Of a stretch of 64,000 nucleotides of DNA, positions 16,692 to 25,330 are shown in pieces. The position numbers and the translations under genes were made by a program. Positions within the stretch are counted from its first letter, which is position 1; each line of letters starts with the position of its first letter. Source of the stretch: Erwinia sorbitola (GTDB taxonomy: Bacteria; Pseudomonadota; Gammaproteobacteria; Enterobacterales; Enterobacteriaceae); assembly GCF_009738185.1 (NCBI RefSeq), contig NZ_CP046509.1, forward strand, positions 4,529,501 to 4,593,500. The letters run 5' to 3'. The notes beneath the pieces are model-generated. The model was not told the DNA's origin. It was given only the letters and a program-made list of their open reading frames with translations, and ran no database searches.

Positions 16692-17627
16692 TTGTTTCAA
16701 AGCCGAAAACTCAGCGGCCTGCTGGTCGCACTGCTTTTATCCGCTCCGGTCTATGCAGGCAAGCTTTCAATTGTCATTGATGATTTTGGCTATCGGCCTG
16801 CACAGGAGAACCAGGTATTGCAGATGCCCGCGGCTATCTCGGTCGCAGTATTACCCAATGCCCCGCACGCGCGTGAAATGGCAACCAAAGCCCACCAGCG
16901 CGGCCACGAGGTGCTGATTCACCTGCCGATGGCCCCCCTCAGCAAACAGCCGCTGGAAAAAGATACCCTGCGCCCGGATATGTCCCTGGAAGAGATCACA
17001 CGCATCATCCGGGAAGCAGCAGCTGATGTGCCGTTTGCAGTTGGCCTCAACAACCATATGGGCAGTGCAATGACCTCCAGCCTGCCGGGCATGGAGAAAG
17101 TAATGCAGGTGCTCGATCACTATAACTTCTACTTTCTCGACAGCATGACTATCGGTAACAGCCAGTCCAGCCGGGCTGCCGCTGGCACCAGCGTGAAAGT
17201 CATTAAACGCCGGGTGTTCCTGGACGATACCCAAAACGAAGCGGATATCCGCCAGCAGTTTACTCGCGCAGTACGTCTGGCGCAGCGTGATGGTTCAGCG
17301 ATTGCTATCGGGCATCCTCATCCTGCAACCGTCAAAGTCTTGCAGCAAATGCTGCCCACGCTGCCAGCCGATATCACCCTGGTGCGTCCAAGCCAGCTGC
17401 TCAACGAGCCGCAGCGCATCAACAACAAGCCACTGCCACCAGACCACAAACCTCAGCCGGTAAAACCGCGTAATCCGTTCCACGGAAGTGAAGTGTGTAA
17501 AGTGACCGTACAGCCGGTACCTGCAACTCGTGCGCTGGAGGTGATAGGCGAAAGCATCAGCGACAGCCCGCTGGTACAGAGCCTGGAGAAAGACCTTTCC
17601 GGCGTGAAATTCGATTTCGGCCAGTAA
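16692..17627 (+). CDS. yibQ: Divergent polysaccharide deacetylase family protein YibQ
   Basis: Periplasmic protein of the DUF610/divergent polysaccharide deacetylase family, 311 residues. A signal peptide (SGLLVALLLSAPVYAGK) leads directly into LSIVIDDFGYRP, the catalytic-Asp region, then LIHLPMAPLSKQPL, GLNNHMGSAMTS and IAIGHPHPATVKVL, the conserved NodB-like motifs. The start is a TTG at 16692, supported by AGGAAG 6-7 bp upstream and by alignment with the E. coli N-terminus. It sits 3 bp after envC, so the two are co-translated; the pairing suggests work on septal or outer peptidoglycan, but no substrate is proven. Confidence 0.93.
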   Translation: MFQSRKLSGLLVALLLSAPVYAGKLSIVIDDFGYRPAQENQVLQMPAAISVAVLPNAPHAREMATKAHQRGHEVLIHLPMAPLSKQPLEKDTLRPDMSLEEITRIIREAAADVPFAVGLNNHMGSAMTSSLPGMEKVMQVLDHYNFYFLDSMTIGNSQSSRAAAGTSVKVIKRRVFLDDTQNEADIRQQFTRAVRLAQRDGSAIAIGHPHPATVKVLQQMLPTLPADITLVRPSQLLNEPQRINNKPLPPDHKPQPVKPRNPFHGSEVCKVTVQPVPATRALEVIGESISDSPLVQSLEKDLSGVKFDFGQ

Positions 17628-17641
17628 CACTGCGTTCAAAC

Positions 17642-17672
17642 CGGGGTCAGGAATGACTGGCCCCGACAAAAA
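17642..17672. terminator. Hairpin between convergent yibQ and tdh
   Basis: CGGGGTCAG pairs with CTGGCCCCG (one G-U) around a short loop. T residues after the stem are few on either strand, so it is a modest terminator serving the convergent genes. Confidence 0.5.
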
Positions 17673-17690
17673 CAGTCGATGTCACCTGGA

Positions 17691-18719
17691 TTAGCTCCAG
17701 TCGAGGATTACTTTCCCCGAACGCCCGGAGCGCATCTCATCAAAGCCCTGCTGGAAATTATCAATGTGATAGTGGTGGGTGATCACCGGTGACAGATCGA
17801 GACCAGACTGAAGCAGCGCGGCCATTTTGTACCAGGTTTCAAACATCTCCCGGCCATAGATACCCTTGATAAACAGCCCCTTGAAAATCACCTGATTCCA
17901 GTCGATAGCCATCTCTGACGGTGGAATGCCGAGCATGGCAATGCGCCCGCCGTGGTTCATCACTGCCAGCATTGAACGGAAAGCCTCAGGAACGCCGGAC
18001 ATCTCCAGACCAACATCAAAGCCTTCCGTCATTCCCAGCTCACTCATCACCTGAGACAGGTTCTCTTCATTGATGTTTACCGCACGTGTCACGCCCATCT
18101 GGCGCGCCAGCCCCAGGCGGTACTCATTCACATCGGTGATCACCACATGACGCGCACCAACATGATGACAGATAGCGGCAGCCATTATGCCAATAGGGCC
18201 AGCGCCGGTAATCAGCACATCTTCGCCCACCAGGTTAAACGAGAGTGCCGTGTGAACAGCGTTGCCGAAGGGGTCAAAAATGGCTGCCATATCATCAGAG
18301 ATATTGTCAGGGATTTTGAAGGCGTTAACAGCGGGGATCGCCAGATATTCGGCAAAGCATCCCTGCCGGTTTACACCAACACCGATTGCGTTACGGCAAA
18401 GATGCGTACGCCCCCCACGGCAGTTGCGGCAGTGTCCGCAGGTGATATGCCCCTCGCCGGAGACACGGTCTCCGATGCTGAATCCCACCACTTCCTGACC
18501 CATCGCCACGACTTCACCGACATACTCATGGCCGGTGATCATGGGCACCGGAATGGTCTTCTGTGACCACGCATCCCAATTGTAAATATGCACATCAGTG
18601 CCGCAGATCGCTGTTTTGCGGATCTTGATCAGCACATCGTTATGTCCTGGCTCCGGGATCGGAGCATCCTCGATCATCCAGATCCCGGGCCGGGCGTGAA
18701 GTTTTGCTAAGGCTTTCAT
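17691..18719 (-). CDS. tdh: L-threonine 3-dehydrogenase
   Basis: Zinc-dependent medium-chain dehydrogenase that oxidises L-threonine to 2-amino-3-ketobutyrate with NAD+. The 342 residues include the catalytic zinc site (AICGTDVHIYNWD, with Cys38), GHEYVGEV, the structural zinc cysteines (CGHCRNCRGGRTHLC) and the NAD motif GAGPIGIMAA near residue 175. Length is that of E. coli Tdh (341). Its start codon overlaps the kbl stop, so Kbl and Tdh are made as a coupled pair for threonine breakdown to glycine and acetyl-CoA. Confidence 0.98.
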   Translation of the reverse strand: MKALAKLHARPGIWMIEDAPIPEPGHNDVLIKIRKTAICGTDVHIYNWDAWSQKTIPVPMITGHEYVGEVVAMGQEVVGFSIGDRVSGEGHITCGHCRNCRGGRTHLCRNAIGVGVNRQGCFAEYLAIPAVNAFKIPDNISDDMAAIFDPFGNAVHTALSFNLVGEDVLITGAGPIGIMAAAICHHVGARHVVITDVNEYRLGLARQMGVTRAVNINEENLSQVMSELGMTEGFDVGLEMSGVPEAFRSMLAVMNHGGRIAMLGIPPSEMAIDWNQVIFKGLFIKGIYGREMFETWYKMAALLQSGLDLSPVITHHYHIDNFQQGFDEMRSGRSGKVILDWS

Positions 18720-19927
18720 TGTGCTTCTCCCTGTGGGATCACACCCAGTTCCTGTCCCACCCGCCGGAAGGCGTTGACCGCCCGTTCTAACTGATCCTGA
18801 GTATGGGCGGCTGAGATCTGCGTACGGATCCGCGCCTGCCCCTTCGGCACTACCGGATAACAGAAACCGGTGACATAGATCCCTTCCTGCTGTAAACGGG
18901 CGGCAAAATTCTGTGCCAGCCGCGCATCACCCAGCATTACCGGAATAATCGCATGGTCTGCCCCTGCCAGAGTGAAACCTGCTGCGCTCATGGCCGTGCG
19001 AAAATAGTTTACGTTGTCCCACAGTCGCTGCCGTAAACCCTGCCCGTCAGCCAGCAAGGCCAGTGCCTGCCGGGATGCCGCAACTATTGAGGGTGCCAGT
19101 GAGTTAGAGAACAGATAGGGCCTTGATCGCTGCCGCAGCCACTCCACTACCTCTTGTTTCGCGGCGGTATATCCTCCAGAGGCGCCGCCCAGCGCTTTTC
19201 CCAGGGTACCGGTAATAATATCGATCCTTCCCATCACCCCGCAGTGTTCATGACTGCCGCGTCCCAGATGCCCCACAAAGCCAACGGCATGAGAATCATC
19301 GACCATTACCAGCGCCTGATAGCGATCTGCCAGGTCGCAGATACCCGCCAGGTTGGCGATTACACCATCCATAGAAAACACACCATCGGTAGCGATCAGG
19401 ATATGGCGGGCACCCTCTGCCTGTGCCTGCTGCAAACAGGATTCAAGCTCTGCCATATCATTATTGGCATAGCGATAGCGCCGGGCTTTACACAGGCGGA
19501 TACCGTCAATAATCGAAGCATGATTCAGCGCATCAGAAATTACCGCATCTTCCGGCCCCAGCAGCGTCTCAAACAGTCCGCCGTTGGCATCAAAACAGGA
19601 GGAGTAGAGAATGGCATCTTCCATACCGAGAAACGCAGCCAGCTCCTTCTCCAGCTGGCAGTGGCTGTCCTGAGTGCCGCAGATAAAACGCACGGAGGCC
19701 ATACCAAATCCATGGCTGTCCATACCTGCTTTAGCCGCAGCAATCAGCGCGGGATGGTTGGCAAGGCCAAGGTAGTTATTGGCGCAAAAATTAAGCACTT
19801 CGCTGCCGTCAGCCAGCACAATTGAAGCCTGCTGTGCGCTGGTTATTTGCCGTTCATGTTTAAACAACCCTTCCCGTTCAGCACTGCTCAACTGTGCCTT
19901 AAGCTGCTGATAAAATTCCTGATTCAC
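18716..19927 (-). CDS. kbl: Glycine C-acetyltransferase (2-amino-3-ketobutyrate CoA ligase)
   Basis: PLP-dependent enzyme that cleaves 2-amino-3-ketobutyrate with CoA to glycine and acetyl-CoA. The protein is 403 residues. PLP-domain motifs: FCANNYLGLANHP, YSSCFDANGG, DDSHAVGF and the Schiff-base lysine in GTLGKALGGASGG. The start is a GTG at 19925-19927 with GGAGG 7 bp upstream; it aligns with E. coli Kbl at EFYQQL, while the frame extends 34 codons further upstream without similarity. It is first gene of the kbl-tdh operon, divergent from hldD. Confidence 0.97.
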   Translation of the reverse strand: MNQEFYQQLKAQLSSAEREGLFKHERQITSAQQASIVLADGSEVLNFCANNYLGLANHPALIAAAKAGMDSHGFGMASVRFICGTQDSHCQLEKELAAFLGMEDAILYSSCFDANGGLFETLLGPEDAVISDALNHASIIDGIRLCKARRYRYANNDMAELESCLQQAQAEGARHILIATDGVFSMDGVIANLAGICDLADRYQALVMVDDSHAVGFVGHLGRGSHEHCGVMGRIDIITGTLGKALGGASGGYTAAKQEVVEWLRQRSRPYLFSNSLAPSIVAASRQALALLADGQGLRQRLWDNVNYFRTAMSAAGFTLAGADHAIIPVMLGDARLAQNFAARLQQEGIYVTGFCYPVVPKGQARIRTQISAAHTQDQLERAVNAFRRVGQELGVIPQGEAQ

Positions 19928-20156
19928 TTTTATCCTCCCAGTTAGATTTCTTGCGATACAGATAACTGAAAGTGAAGCATATGGGCGATGATATGCGCGG
20001 AATAATCTATTTTCTGCCGCATAAATCACGGAAAATGGCTTTTATACCCTTTCGTTACAGACTCCTCTGGCTGTCGACATGGCGATGAGATGTTATGATA
20101 TGAACCATTAGCGAGTGGAACCTCCTGTTTCACCCCATTGTTTAGGGTTAGAGCTC

Positions 20157-21092
20157 ATGATTATCGTCACTGGCGGCGCTGGATTTATTGGCAGCAACAT
20201 CATCAAAGCGCTGAATGATAAGGGTCACACCGATATTCTGGTGGTGGACAACCTGAAAGACGGCACTAAGTTCGCCAATCTGGCGGATCTGAATATCGCT
20301 GATTATATGGATAAAGAAGACTTCCTGATCTCTATCCTGGCGGATGAAGACTTTGGCGGTGATGTTGAAGCGGTATTCCATGAAGGTGCCTGCTCCTCCA
20401 CCACTGAGTGGGACGGTAAATACATGATGGATAATAACTATCAGTATTCCAAAGAGCTGCTGCACTGGTGCCTCGATCATCAGGTGCCGTTCCTGTATGC
20501 CTCCTCCGCAGCCACATACGGCGGGCGTAATGCAGACTTTATCGAAGAGCGTCAGTTCGAAGAGCCGCTAAACGTATACGGCTACTCCAAAATGCTGTTC
20601 GACCACTACGTGCGTAATATCCTGCCAGAAGCGCAGTCACAGGTTTGTGGCTTCCGTTACTTCAACGTCTACGGCCCGCGCGAAGGCCACAAGGGCAGCA
20701 TGGCGAGCGTGGCATTCCACCTCAATACCCAGTTGAATAACGGCGAGAATCCAAAACTGTTTGAAGGCAGCGATGGATTTAAACGCGACTTTATCTACGT
20801 GGAAGATGTGGCCTCCGTGAACCTGTGGTTCTGGGAAAATGCCGTATCCGGTATCTTCAACTGCGGAACGGGCCGTGCTGAATCATTCCAGGAAGTGGCT
20901 GATGCCGCACTGAAATATCACCAGAGCGGTGAGATTGAGTACATTCCATTCCCGGAAAAACTGAAAGGCCGTTACCAGGCGTTTACTCTGGCAGACCAGA
21001 CCAAACTGCGTGCAGCAGGCTATGACAAGCCTTTCAAAACAGTTGCTGAAGGTGTTGCAGCCTATATGGCCTGGTTGAACCGTAACGCGTAA
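20157..21092 (+). CDS. hldD: ADP-L-glycero-D-manno-heptose-6-epimerase
   Basis: Converts ADP-D-glycero-D-manno-heptose to the L-glycero form, the sugar donor for LPS inner core. The 311-residue SDR-type epimerase begins MIIVTGGAGFIGSN (NADP-binding), has the catalytic tyrosine/lysine motif YGYSKMLFDHY near residue 140, and conserved VYGPREGHKGSMAS. The ATG at 20157 is chosen because it starts the Rossmann fold directly; the frame runs 14 codons upstream with no similarity. It is first in hldD-waaF-waaC, spaced 16 bp from waaF, the standard enterobacterial operon. Confidence 0.98.
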   Translation: MIIVTGGAGFIGSNIIKALNDKGHTDILVVDNLKDGTKFANLADLNIADYMDKEDFLISILADEDFGGDVEAVFHEGACSSTTEWDGKYMMDNNYQYSKELLHWCLDHQVPFLYASSAATYGGRNADFIEERQFEEPLNVYGYSKMLFDHYVRNILPEAQSQVCGFRYFNVYGPREGHKGSMASVAFHLNTQLNNGENPKLFEGSDGFKRDFIYVEDVASVNLWFWENAVSGIFNCGTGRAESFQEVADAALKYHQSGEIEYIPFPEKLKGRYQAFTLADQTKLRAAGYDKPFKTVAEGVAAYMAWLNRNA

Positions 21093-21108
21093 GAGGCACT
21101 GTCCGGGA

Positions 21109-22155
21109 ATGAAAATTCTGGTTATTGGCCCGTCATGGGTCGGCGATATGATGATGTCACAAAGTCTCTATCGCACCCTAAAAGCCGAACATCCCGATGC
21201 AGTCATTGACGTGATGGCACCAGCGTGGTGCCGTCCGTTATTGTCACGGATGCCGGAAGTGAATCAGGCAGTGGCGATGCCGCTGGGCCACGGGGCGCTG
21301 GAAATTGCCGAGCGTCGCCGGCTGGGGAAAATGCTCAAGGCCAACGGCTATGACCGTGCCTTTGTGCTGCCCAACTCGTTTAAATCCGCCCTGGTTCCCT
21401 TTTTCGCTGATATCCCACGCCGTACCGGCTGGCGCGGTGAGATGCGTTACGGATTATTGAACGACCTGCGCAAGCTTGATAAGAGCGCATTCCCATTGAT
21501 GGTACAGCGTTATGTAGCGCTGGCGTACGATAAGACGCGTATTCACAGCGCCAGTGACCTGCCACAGCCTCTGCTATGGCCGCAACTAGCCGTACAGGAT
21601 GCAGAAAAACAGGCCGCAATCAGCGCCTTCGGCCTTGCTTCCGGACGCCCGATGATTGGCTTCTGCCCCGGCGCAGAATTTGGCCCGGCTAAACGCTGGC
21701 CACATTACCATTACGCCACCCTGGCACAGCGCCTGATCGACCAGGGCTACCAGGTTGTGCTGTTTGGTTCAGCAAAAGATCACGATACCGGGCAGCAGAT
21801 TCTGGCAACACTTGCGGATGATTCACGCCAGCACTGCCGTAATCTGGCCGGAGAAACCCAGCTGGAGCAGGCGGTTATACTGCTGGCGGCCTGCGATGCC
21901 GTGGTCAGTAACGATTCCGGCCTGATGCATATTGCCGCAGCACTGAACCGGCCGCTGGTAGCTCTCTACGGGCCAAGCAGCCCTGACTTTACCCCACCGC
22001 TGTCCGATAAAGCCCGCGTGATACGTTTAATTACGGGTTACCATAAAGTTCGCAAAGGTGATGCCGATGAAGGATATCACCAGAGTCTGATTGATATTAC
22101 GCCAGAACGGGTCATGACCGAGCTGGAAACGCTTTGCCCACGACCTGGAGTCTGA
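21109..22155 (+). CDS. waaF: ADP-heptose:LPS heptosyltransferase II
   Basis: GT9 glycosyltransferase that adds the second heptose to the LPS inner core. The 348 residues open with MKILVIGPSWVGDMMMSQSLY, characteristic of WaaF, and the donor-binding half has GFCPGAEFGPAKRWP and VVSNDSGLMHIAAALNRPLVALYGPSSP. Length matches E. coli WaaF (348). Acts on the cytoplasmic face of the inner membrane. It abuts waaC with no gap (stop TGA then ATG), so the two are translationally coupled. Confidence 0.98.
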   Translation: MKILVIGPSWVGDMMMSQSLYRTLKAEHPDAVIDVMAPAWCRPLLSRMPEVNQAVAMPLGHGALEIAERRRLGKMLKANGYDRAFVLPNSFKSALVPFFADIPRRTGWRGEMRYGLLNDLRKLDKSAFPLMVQRYVALAYDKTRIHSASDLPQPLLWPQLAVQDAEKQAAISAFGLASGRPMIGFCPGAEFGPAKRWPHYHYATLAQRLIDQGYQVVLFGSAKDHDTGQQILATLADDSRQHCRNLAGETQLEQAVILLAACDAVVSNDSGLMHIAAALNRPLVALYGPSSPDFTPPLSDKARVIRLITGYHKVRKGDADEGYHQSLIDITPERVMTELETLCPRPGV

Positions 22156-23124
22156 ATGCGGGTTTTGATTATTAAAACATCCTCAATGGGGGATGTACTG
22201 CACGCATTACCCGCTCTGACCGACGCTATGCACGCGATCCCTGGGATTCGCTTTGACTGGGTGGTAGAAGAGGGTTTTGCGCAAATTCCCTCCTGGCATC
22301 CGGCAGTGGATCGCGTTTTGCCCGTGGCGATTCGCCGCTGGCGTAAACACTGGTTTGGCAGCCAGGTGCGTGAAGAGCGAGTGGTATTTAAACGCGAGCT
22401 TCAGTCTCGGGAATACGATGCAGTCATCGATGCTCAGGGGCTGATTAAAAGTGCAGCCCTGGTGACGCGTCTGGCAAAAGGCATTAAGCATGGTCAGGAC
22501 AGCCGTAGCGCCCGCGAGCCATTTGCCAGCTGGTGGTACGACAAACGTCATGACATCAGTAAGCAACAGCATGCCGTACAGCGTACCCGCGAGCTGTTTG
22601 CTAAAAGCCTGGGATATGCGCTGCCATCAACGCCAGGCGATTATGCTATCGCGCAGCACTTTACTCAGGAGCTGCCCGCAGACGCTAATCAATATCTGGT
22701 GTTTTTGCACGCAACGACGCGAGACAACAAACACTGGCCGGAAGATCACTGGCGCGAGCTGATAGGTTTAATAGAGCCTTCAGGATTAAAAGTTAAATTA
22801 CCCTGGGGTGCAGAGCATGAGCATCAACGCGCACTGCGGCTGGCAGAGGGGTTTGACTTTGTTGAAGTGCTGCCTAAGCTGACGCTGGAGAAAGTTGCCT
22901 GTTACCTTGCCGGTGCCCGCGCTGTAGTGTCGGTGGATACCGGGTTAAGCCACTTAACCGCAGCGCTCGACCGGCCGAATATTACCCTGTACGGCCCGAC
23001 CGATCCGGGACTGATTGGCGGATATGGAAAGAATCAAGTGGTGTTGCTTCCGGCTGAGTCGAAAGATATGGCGGCCATTAGCCCGCAAATGGTTATGCAA
23101 AAACTCGTCACAATTCTGCCGTAA
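22156..23124 (+). CDS. waaC: ADP-heptose:LPS heptosyltransferase I
   Basis: GT9 enzyme that transfers the first heptose onto Kdo2-lipid A. The 322-residue protein starts MRVLIIKTSSMGDVLHALPAL, the WaaC signature, and carries WVVEEGFAQIP, DAQGLIKSA and VVSVDTGLSHLTAALDRPNITLYGPTDPG at the ADP-heptose site. Length is as in E. coli (319). It ends the hldD-waaF-waaC unit: a strong hairpin terminator follows 15 bp after the stop, so the next core genes are transcribed separately. Confidence 0.98.
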   Translation: MRVLIIKTSSMGDVLHALPALTDAMHAIPGIRFDWVVEEGFAQIPSWHPAVDRVLPVAIRRWRKHWFGSQVREERVVFKRELQSREYDAVIDAQGLIKSAALVTRLAKGIKHGQDSRSAREPFASWWYDKRHDISKQQHAVQRTRELFAKSLGYALPSTPGDYAIAQHFTQELPADANQYLVFLHATTRDNKHWPEDHWRELIGLIEPSGLKVKLPWGAEHEHQRALRLAEGFDFVEVLPKLTLEKVACYLAGARAVVSVDTGLSHLTAALDRPNITLYGPTDPGLIGGYGKNQVVLLPAESKDMAAISPQMVMQKLVTILP

Positions 23125-23139
23125 AATCCCATAAATCGG

Positions 23140-23163
23140 CCATCTGTTGCAGATGGTTTTTTT
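23140..23163 (+). terminator. Rho-independent terminator of hldD-waaFC
   Basis: CCATCTG pairs with CAGATGG across a 3-base loop, followed by seven T residues. It separates waaC from the waaZ-like gene. Confidence 0.85.
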
Positions 23164-23227
23164 ATAGAATTTACATACTCAGCAATGCCGGGAAGTGGTC
23201 ACACGAAGTGAGGACACAGCAGTAAAC

Positions 23228-24127
23228 ATGGGAACATTTTTCAAACAAATCTATCGGTATAGTCATTCGCGCCGTTTTCGTCATAACGAAAATCTTTGGC
23301 CGTATGTCAAAATCAAACGAGCCAGTGAAGGCCATATTAGCAGCCTCAGTGTCCGTGGACAGCCGGTAGCAATCGTAAATCTTTCCGATATAGCGCGGAA
23401 ATACTCAGGGGATCTGCTGCTGATTGCCTCCGGCCCCTCAGTGAATGAAACGGATTTCTCCCCGTTGCAGCATTTGCCCGCAATGGGGGTGAATGGCTCA
23501 TGGTTTATGCATGATAAAACCAACTTCAAATTCTTCGTGATTGTTGATATGACCTTCATTGACCAGCGGCAGAGCATGGTCAAAGAAATGATTAATGATC
23601 CTGATATTCTGTTTTTCACCACGGTTCGCGGTGTGGTGAAAGTTATTGAATACTTTGGTTACTCAGCTATTCGCTGTCAAATCGCGATTGTTGAAGATGC
23701 CTGCTTTAAAAGCTTCCAGCCCCAGGTGCTGACAGAAGAAATCCATCAATCTTACCAGGATGAAGAGAGCGTCAGCTTCTGTAAAACAGATCGGAATATT
23801 GCCTTTTTTAAAGATATCCGCAAAGGTGTGTTCGATGCAGGAACCGTAGCGCACTGGGCATTACAGATTATTCAATTTATGGGATTCAGCAGAGTCATTA
23901 TCGCTGGTCTGGATATGAATAATTTTCAACAACCTCGTTTCTATGAAAATGAAAATGACAAATCACCCTGTGGTCTTGAGCAACAATTTTCAGGTTTAAT
24001 AGAGCCTGCATTCCGACACGCCAGTCAGGTATTAAAAGAGAATTCCATCGAAGTTTTAAATCTCTCATTGAACAGTGCGTTAGATAGCAGTATTTTTAAA
24101 AAGGTAAAGCCTCATGATGTCTGCTAA
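23228..24127 (+). CDS. waaZ: WaaZ-like LPS core protein (putative Kdo III transferase)
   Basis: Resembles WaaZ, which adds a third Kdo residue to the LPS inner core in E. coli. The 299-residue protein has LLIASGPSVNETDFSPL, then AMGVNGSW, an FFVIVDMTF stretch and the late VIIAGLDMNNFQQPRFYEN, all parallel to positions in E. coli WaaZ (SGP, VNGS, TDVRF, CSGLDLTG...RFYDEN). Overall similarity is moderate, so the sugar transferred may differ. ATG 23228 is preferred to GTG 23195, though neither has a good Shine-Dalgarno. Its end overlaps waaL by 14 bp, implying co-expression. The 3' half is AT-rich compared with waaC. Confidence 0.7.
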   Translation: MGTFFKQIYRYSHSRRFRHNENLWPYVKIKRASEGHISSLSVRGQPVAIVNLSDIARKYSGDLLLIASGPSVNETDFSPLQHLPAMGVNGSWFMHDKTNFKFFVIVDMTFIDQRQSMVKEMINDPDILFFTTVRGVVKVIEYFGYSAIRCQIAIVEDACFKSFQPQVLTEEIHQSYQDEESVSFCKTDRNIAFFKDIRKGVFDAGTVAHWALQIIQFMGFSRVIIAGLDMNNFQQPRFYENENDKSPCGLEQQFSGLIEPAFRHASQVLKENSIEVLNLSLNSALDSSIFKKVKPHDVC

Positions 24128-25280
24128 GAATAATAATTTGATAATAAAATCAATGATATTCTTTTATGCTGCTTTTTTATTTTTAATGCCACTCCTCGGT
24201 GGGCTTGGGAAAGTCAATAATACGTTTCATATTGCTTTAATACTTTCTGTTGTTTTTTTACTCTCCAATAAAAACATCCGAAAGAAAATATTCAGTTCAG
24301 CAGAGATAAAAACTGGCTTAGTCATAACCTCTATATTTCTTTTTTACTACTCTATAAGCGGTCTGTGGAATGCGAATTCTGAAACACTGGTTTCAGACCT
24401 GACCCATAGTGTTTATATTATTTTCTTTATGGCTATTTTTTATATCATAAGTTTTTATAATAAAAAGAACCTTATGCTGGCCATGGTTTTTTCATCAATT
24501 GTCATTCTATGTTTATTGACTTTCTTTTATGTCAATAAACACACGTTGCTGCATAATCGCCTTGAAAGAGCCTTCCCGCTGGCACCGGAAAACGTGATAG
24601 ATATGGCTGGCTACTTTGGTGTCGGTATCTTTTGCGGGCTGATTCTGCTGCGAGAAACCGGTAAAAAATGGCTCTACCTGCCCATTGCGATGCTCTTTGT
24701 CGCCATTCTGCTTACGCAAAGCCGTGGCCCGCTGTTCTCACTGATTATTGCACTGGCCCCGATGATGTTGTTAATCAAACGATTACATCGCAAAGACTGG
24801 TTAATCATTGGCCTGATCTTACTGGCGATCGGGTTGGGCATGGTATATACCAACAGCTTTGACGTTTTAATTGCGCGTATACAGAACAGTTACTCACAGA
24901 GTTTTGTTCGTTTTGGTATCTGGGAAAATGCACTGAGCTATATACAGCAGAAACCGTGGTTTGGCTGGGGCTTTGGTCAGGAGCTAAACTTTGTGAACGA
25001 AATCGGGCAGCGGGTTCATACCACGCACAGCCTCTATTTCTCTTCATTGCTGAAAGGTGGCATTGTCGGTGGGCTGATGCTGCTGGTGGTGATTGGTTAC
25101 GGTTTCTATCTGGGATGGCAGCATATTAAAGCGCACCAGGCGCTGGAAGCATCAATGTTTCTCTTTGTCCTGCTGTTTTATACCACTCAGGGGATGTTCC
25201 TGATTGGTAATCCTGGCACATCGTGGGTGATGTTCTGGCTGCCACTGGCTATTATTATGGTATTACCTAAACGGCAGTAA
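24114..25280 (+). CDS. waaL: O-antigen ligase
   Basis: Integral inner membrane ligase that joins undecaprenyl-linked O antigen to the lipid A core on the periplasmic side. The 388-residue protein is hydrophobic throughout with about ten to twelve predicted helices and a large periplasmic loop after residue 250 containing RFGIWENALSYIQQKPWFGWGFG and HTTHSLYFSSLLKGG, the Wzy_C domain pattern including the conserved RxxxW and H residues. It is AT-rich in the first third, typical of variable core genes. Translation is coupled to the waaZ-like gene by overlap, and a hairpin terminator follows. Assignment as WaaL rather than Wzy polymerase rests on location in the core locus. Confidence 0.85.
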   Translation: MMSAKNNNLIIKSMIFFYAAFLFLMPLLGGLGKVNNTFHIALILSVVFLLSNKNIRKKIFSSAEIKTGLVITSIFLFYYSISGLWNANSETLVSDLTHSVYIIFFMAIFYIISFYNKKNLMLAMVFSSIVILCLLTFFYVNKHTLLHNRLERAFPLAPENVIDMAGYFGVGIFCGLILLRETGKKWLYLPIAMLFVAILLTQSRGPLFSLIIALAPMMLLIKRLHRKDWLIIGLILLAIGLGMVYTNSFDVLIARIQNSYSQSFVRFGIWENALSYIQQKPWFGWGFGQELNFVNEIGQRVHTTHSLYFSSLLKGGIVGGLMLLVVIGYGFYLGWQHIKAHQALEASMFLFVLLFYTTQGMFLIGNPGTSWVMFWLPLAIIMVLPKRQ

Positions 25281-25288
25281 TCACCGGT

Positions 25289-25330
25289 AACCGTTACGCC
25301 GATATCGGGTCGACGTAACGGTTATTGTTA
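25289..25330. terminator. Terminator between convergent waaL and GT9 gene
   Basis: AACCGTTACG and CGTAACGGTT form a perfect 10-bp stem with a 15-base loop, followed by ATTGTTATT. It lies between convergent stops. Confidence 0.7.

Noticed and set aside
20030..20156. Sigma-32 type promoter upstream of hldD
   Set aside because: E. coli hldD has a heat-shock promoter, but no convincing -35/-10 pair could be matched here by eye.
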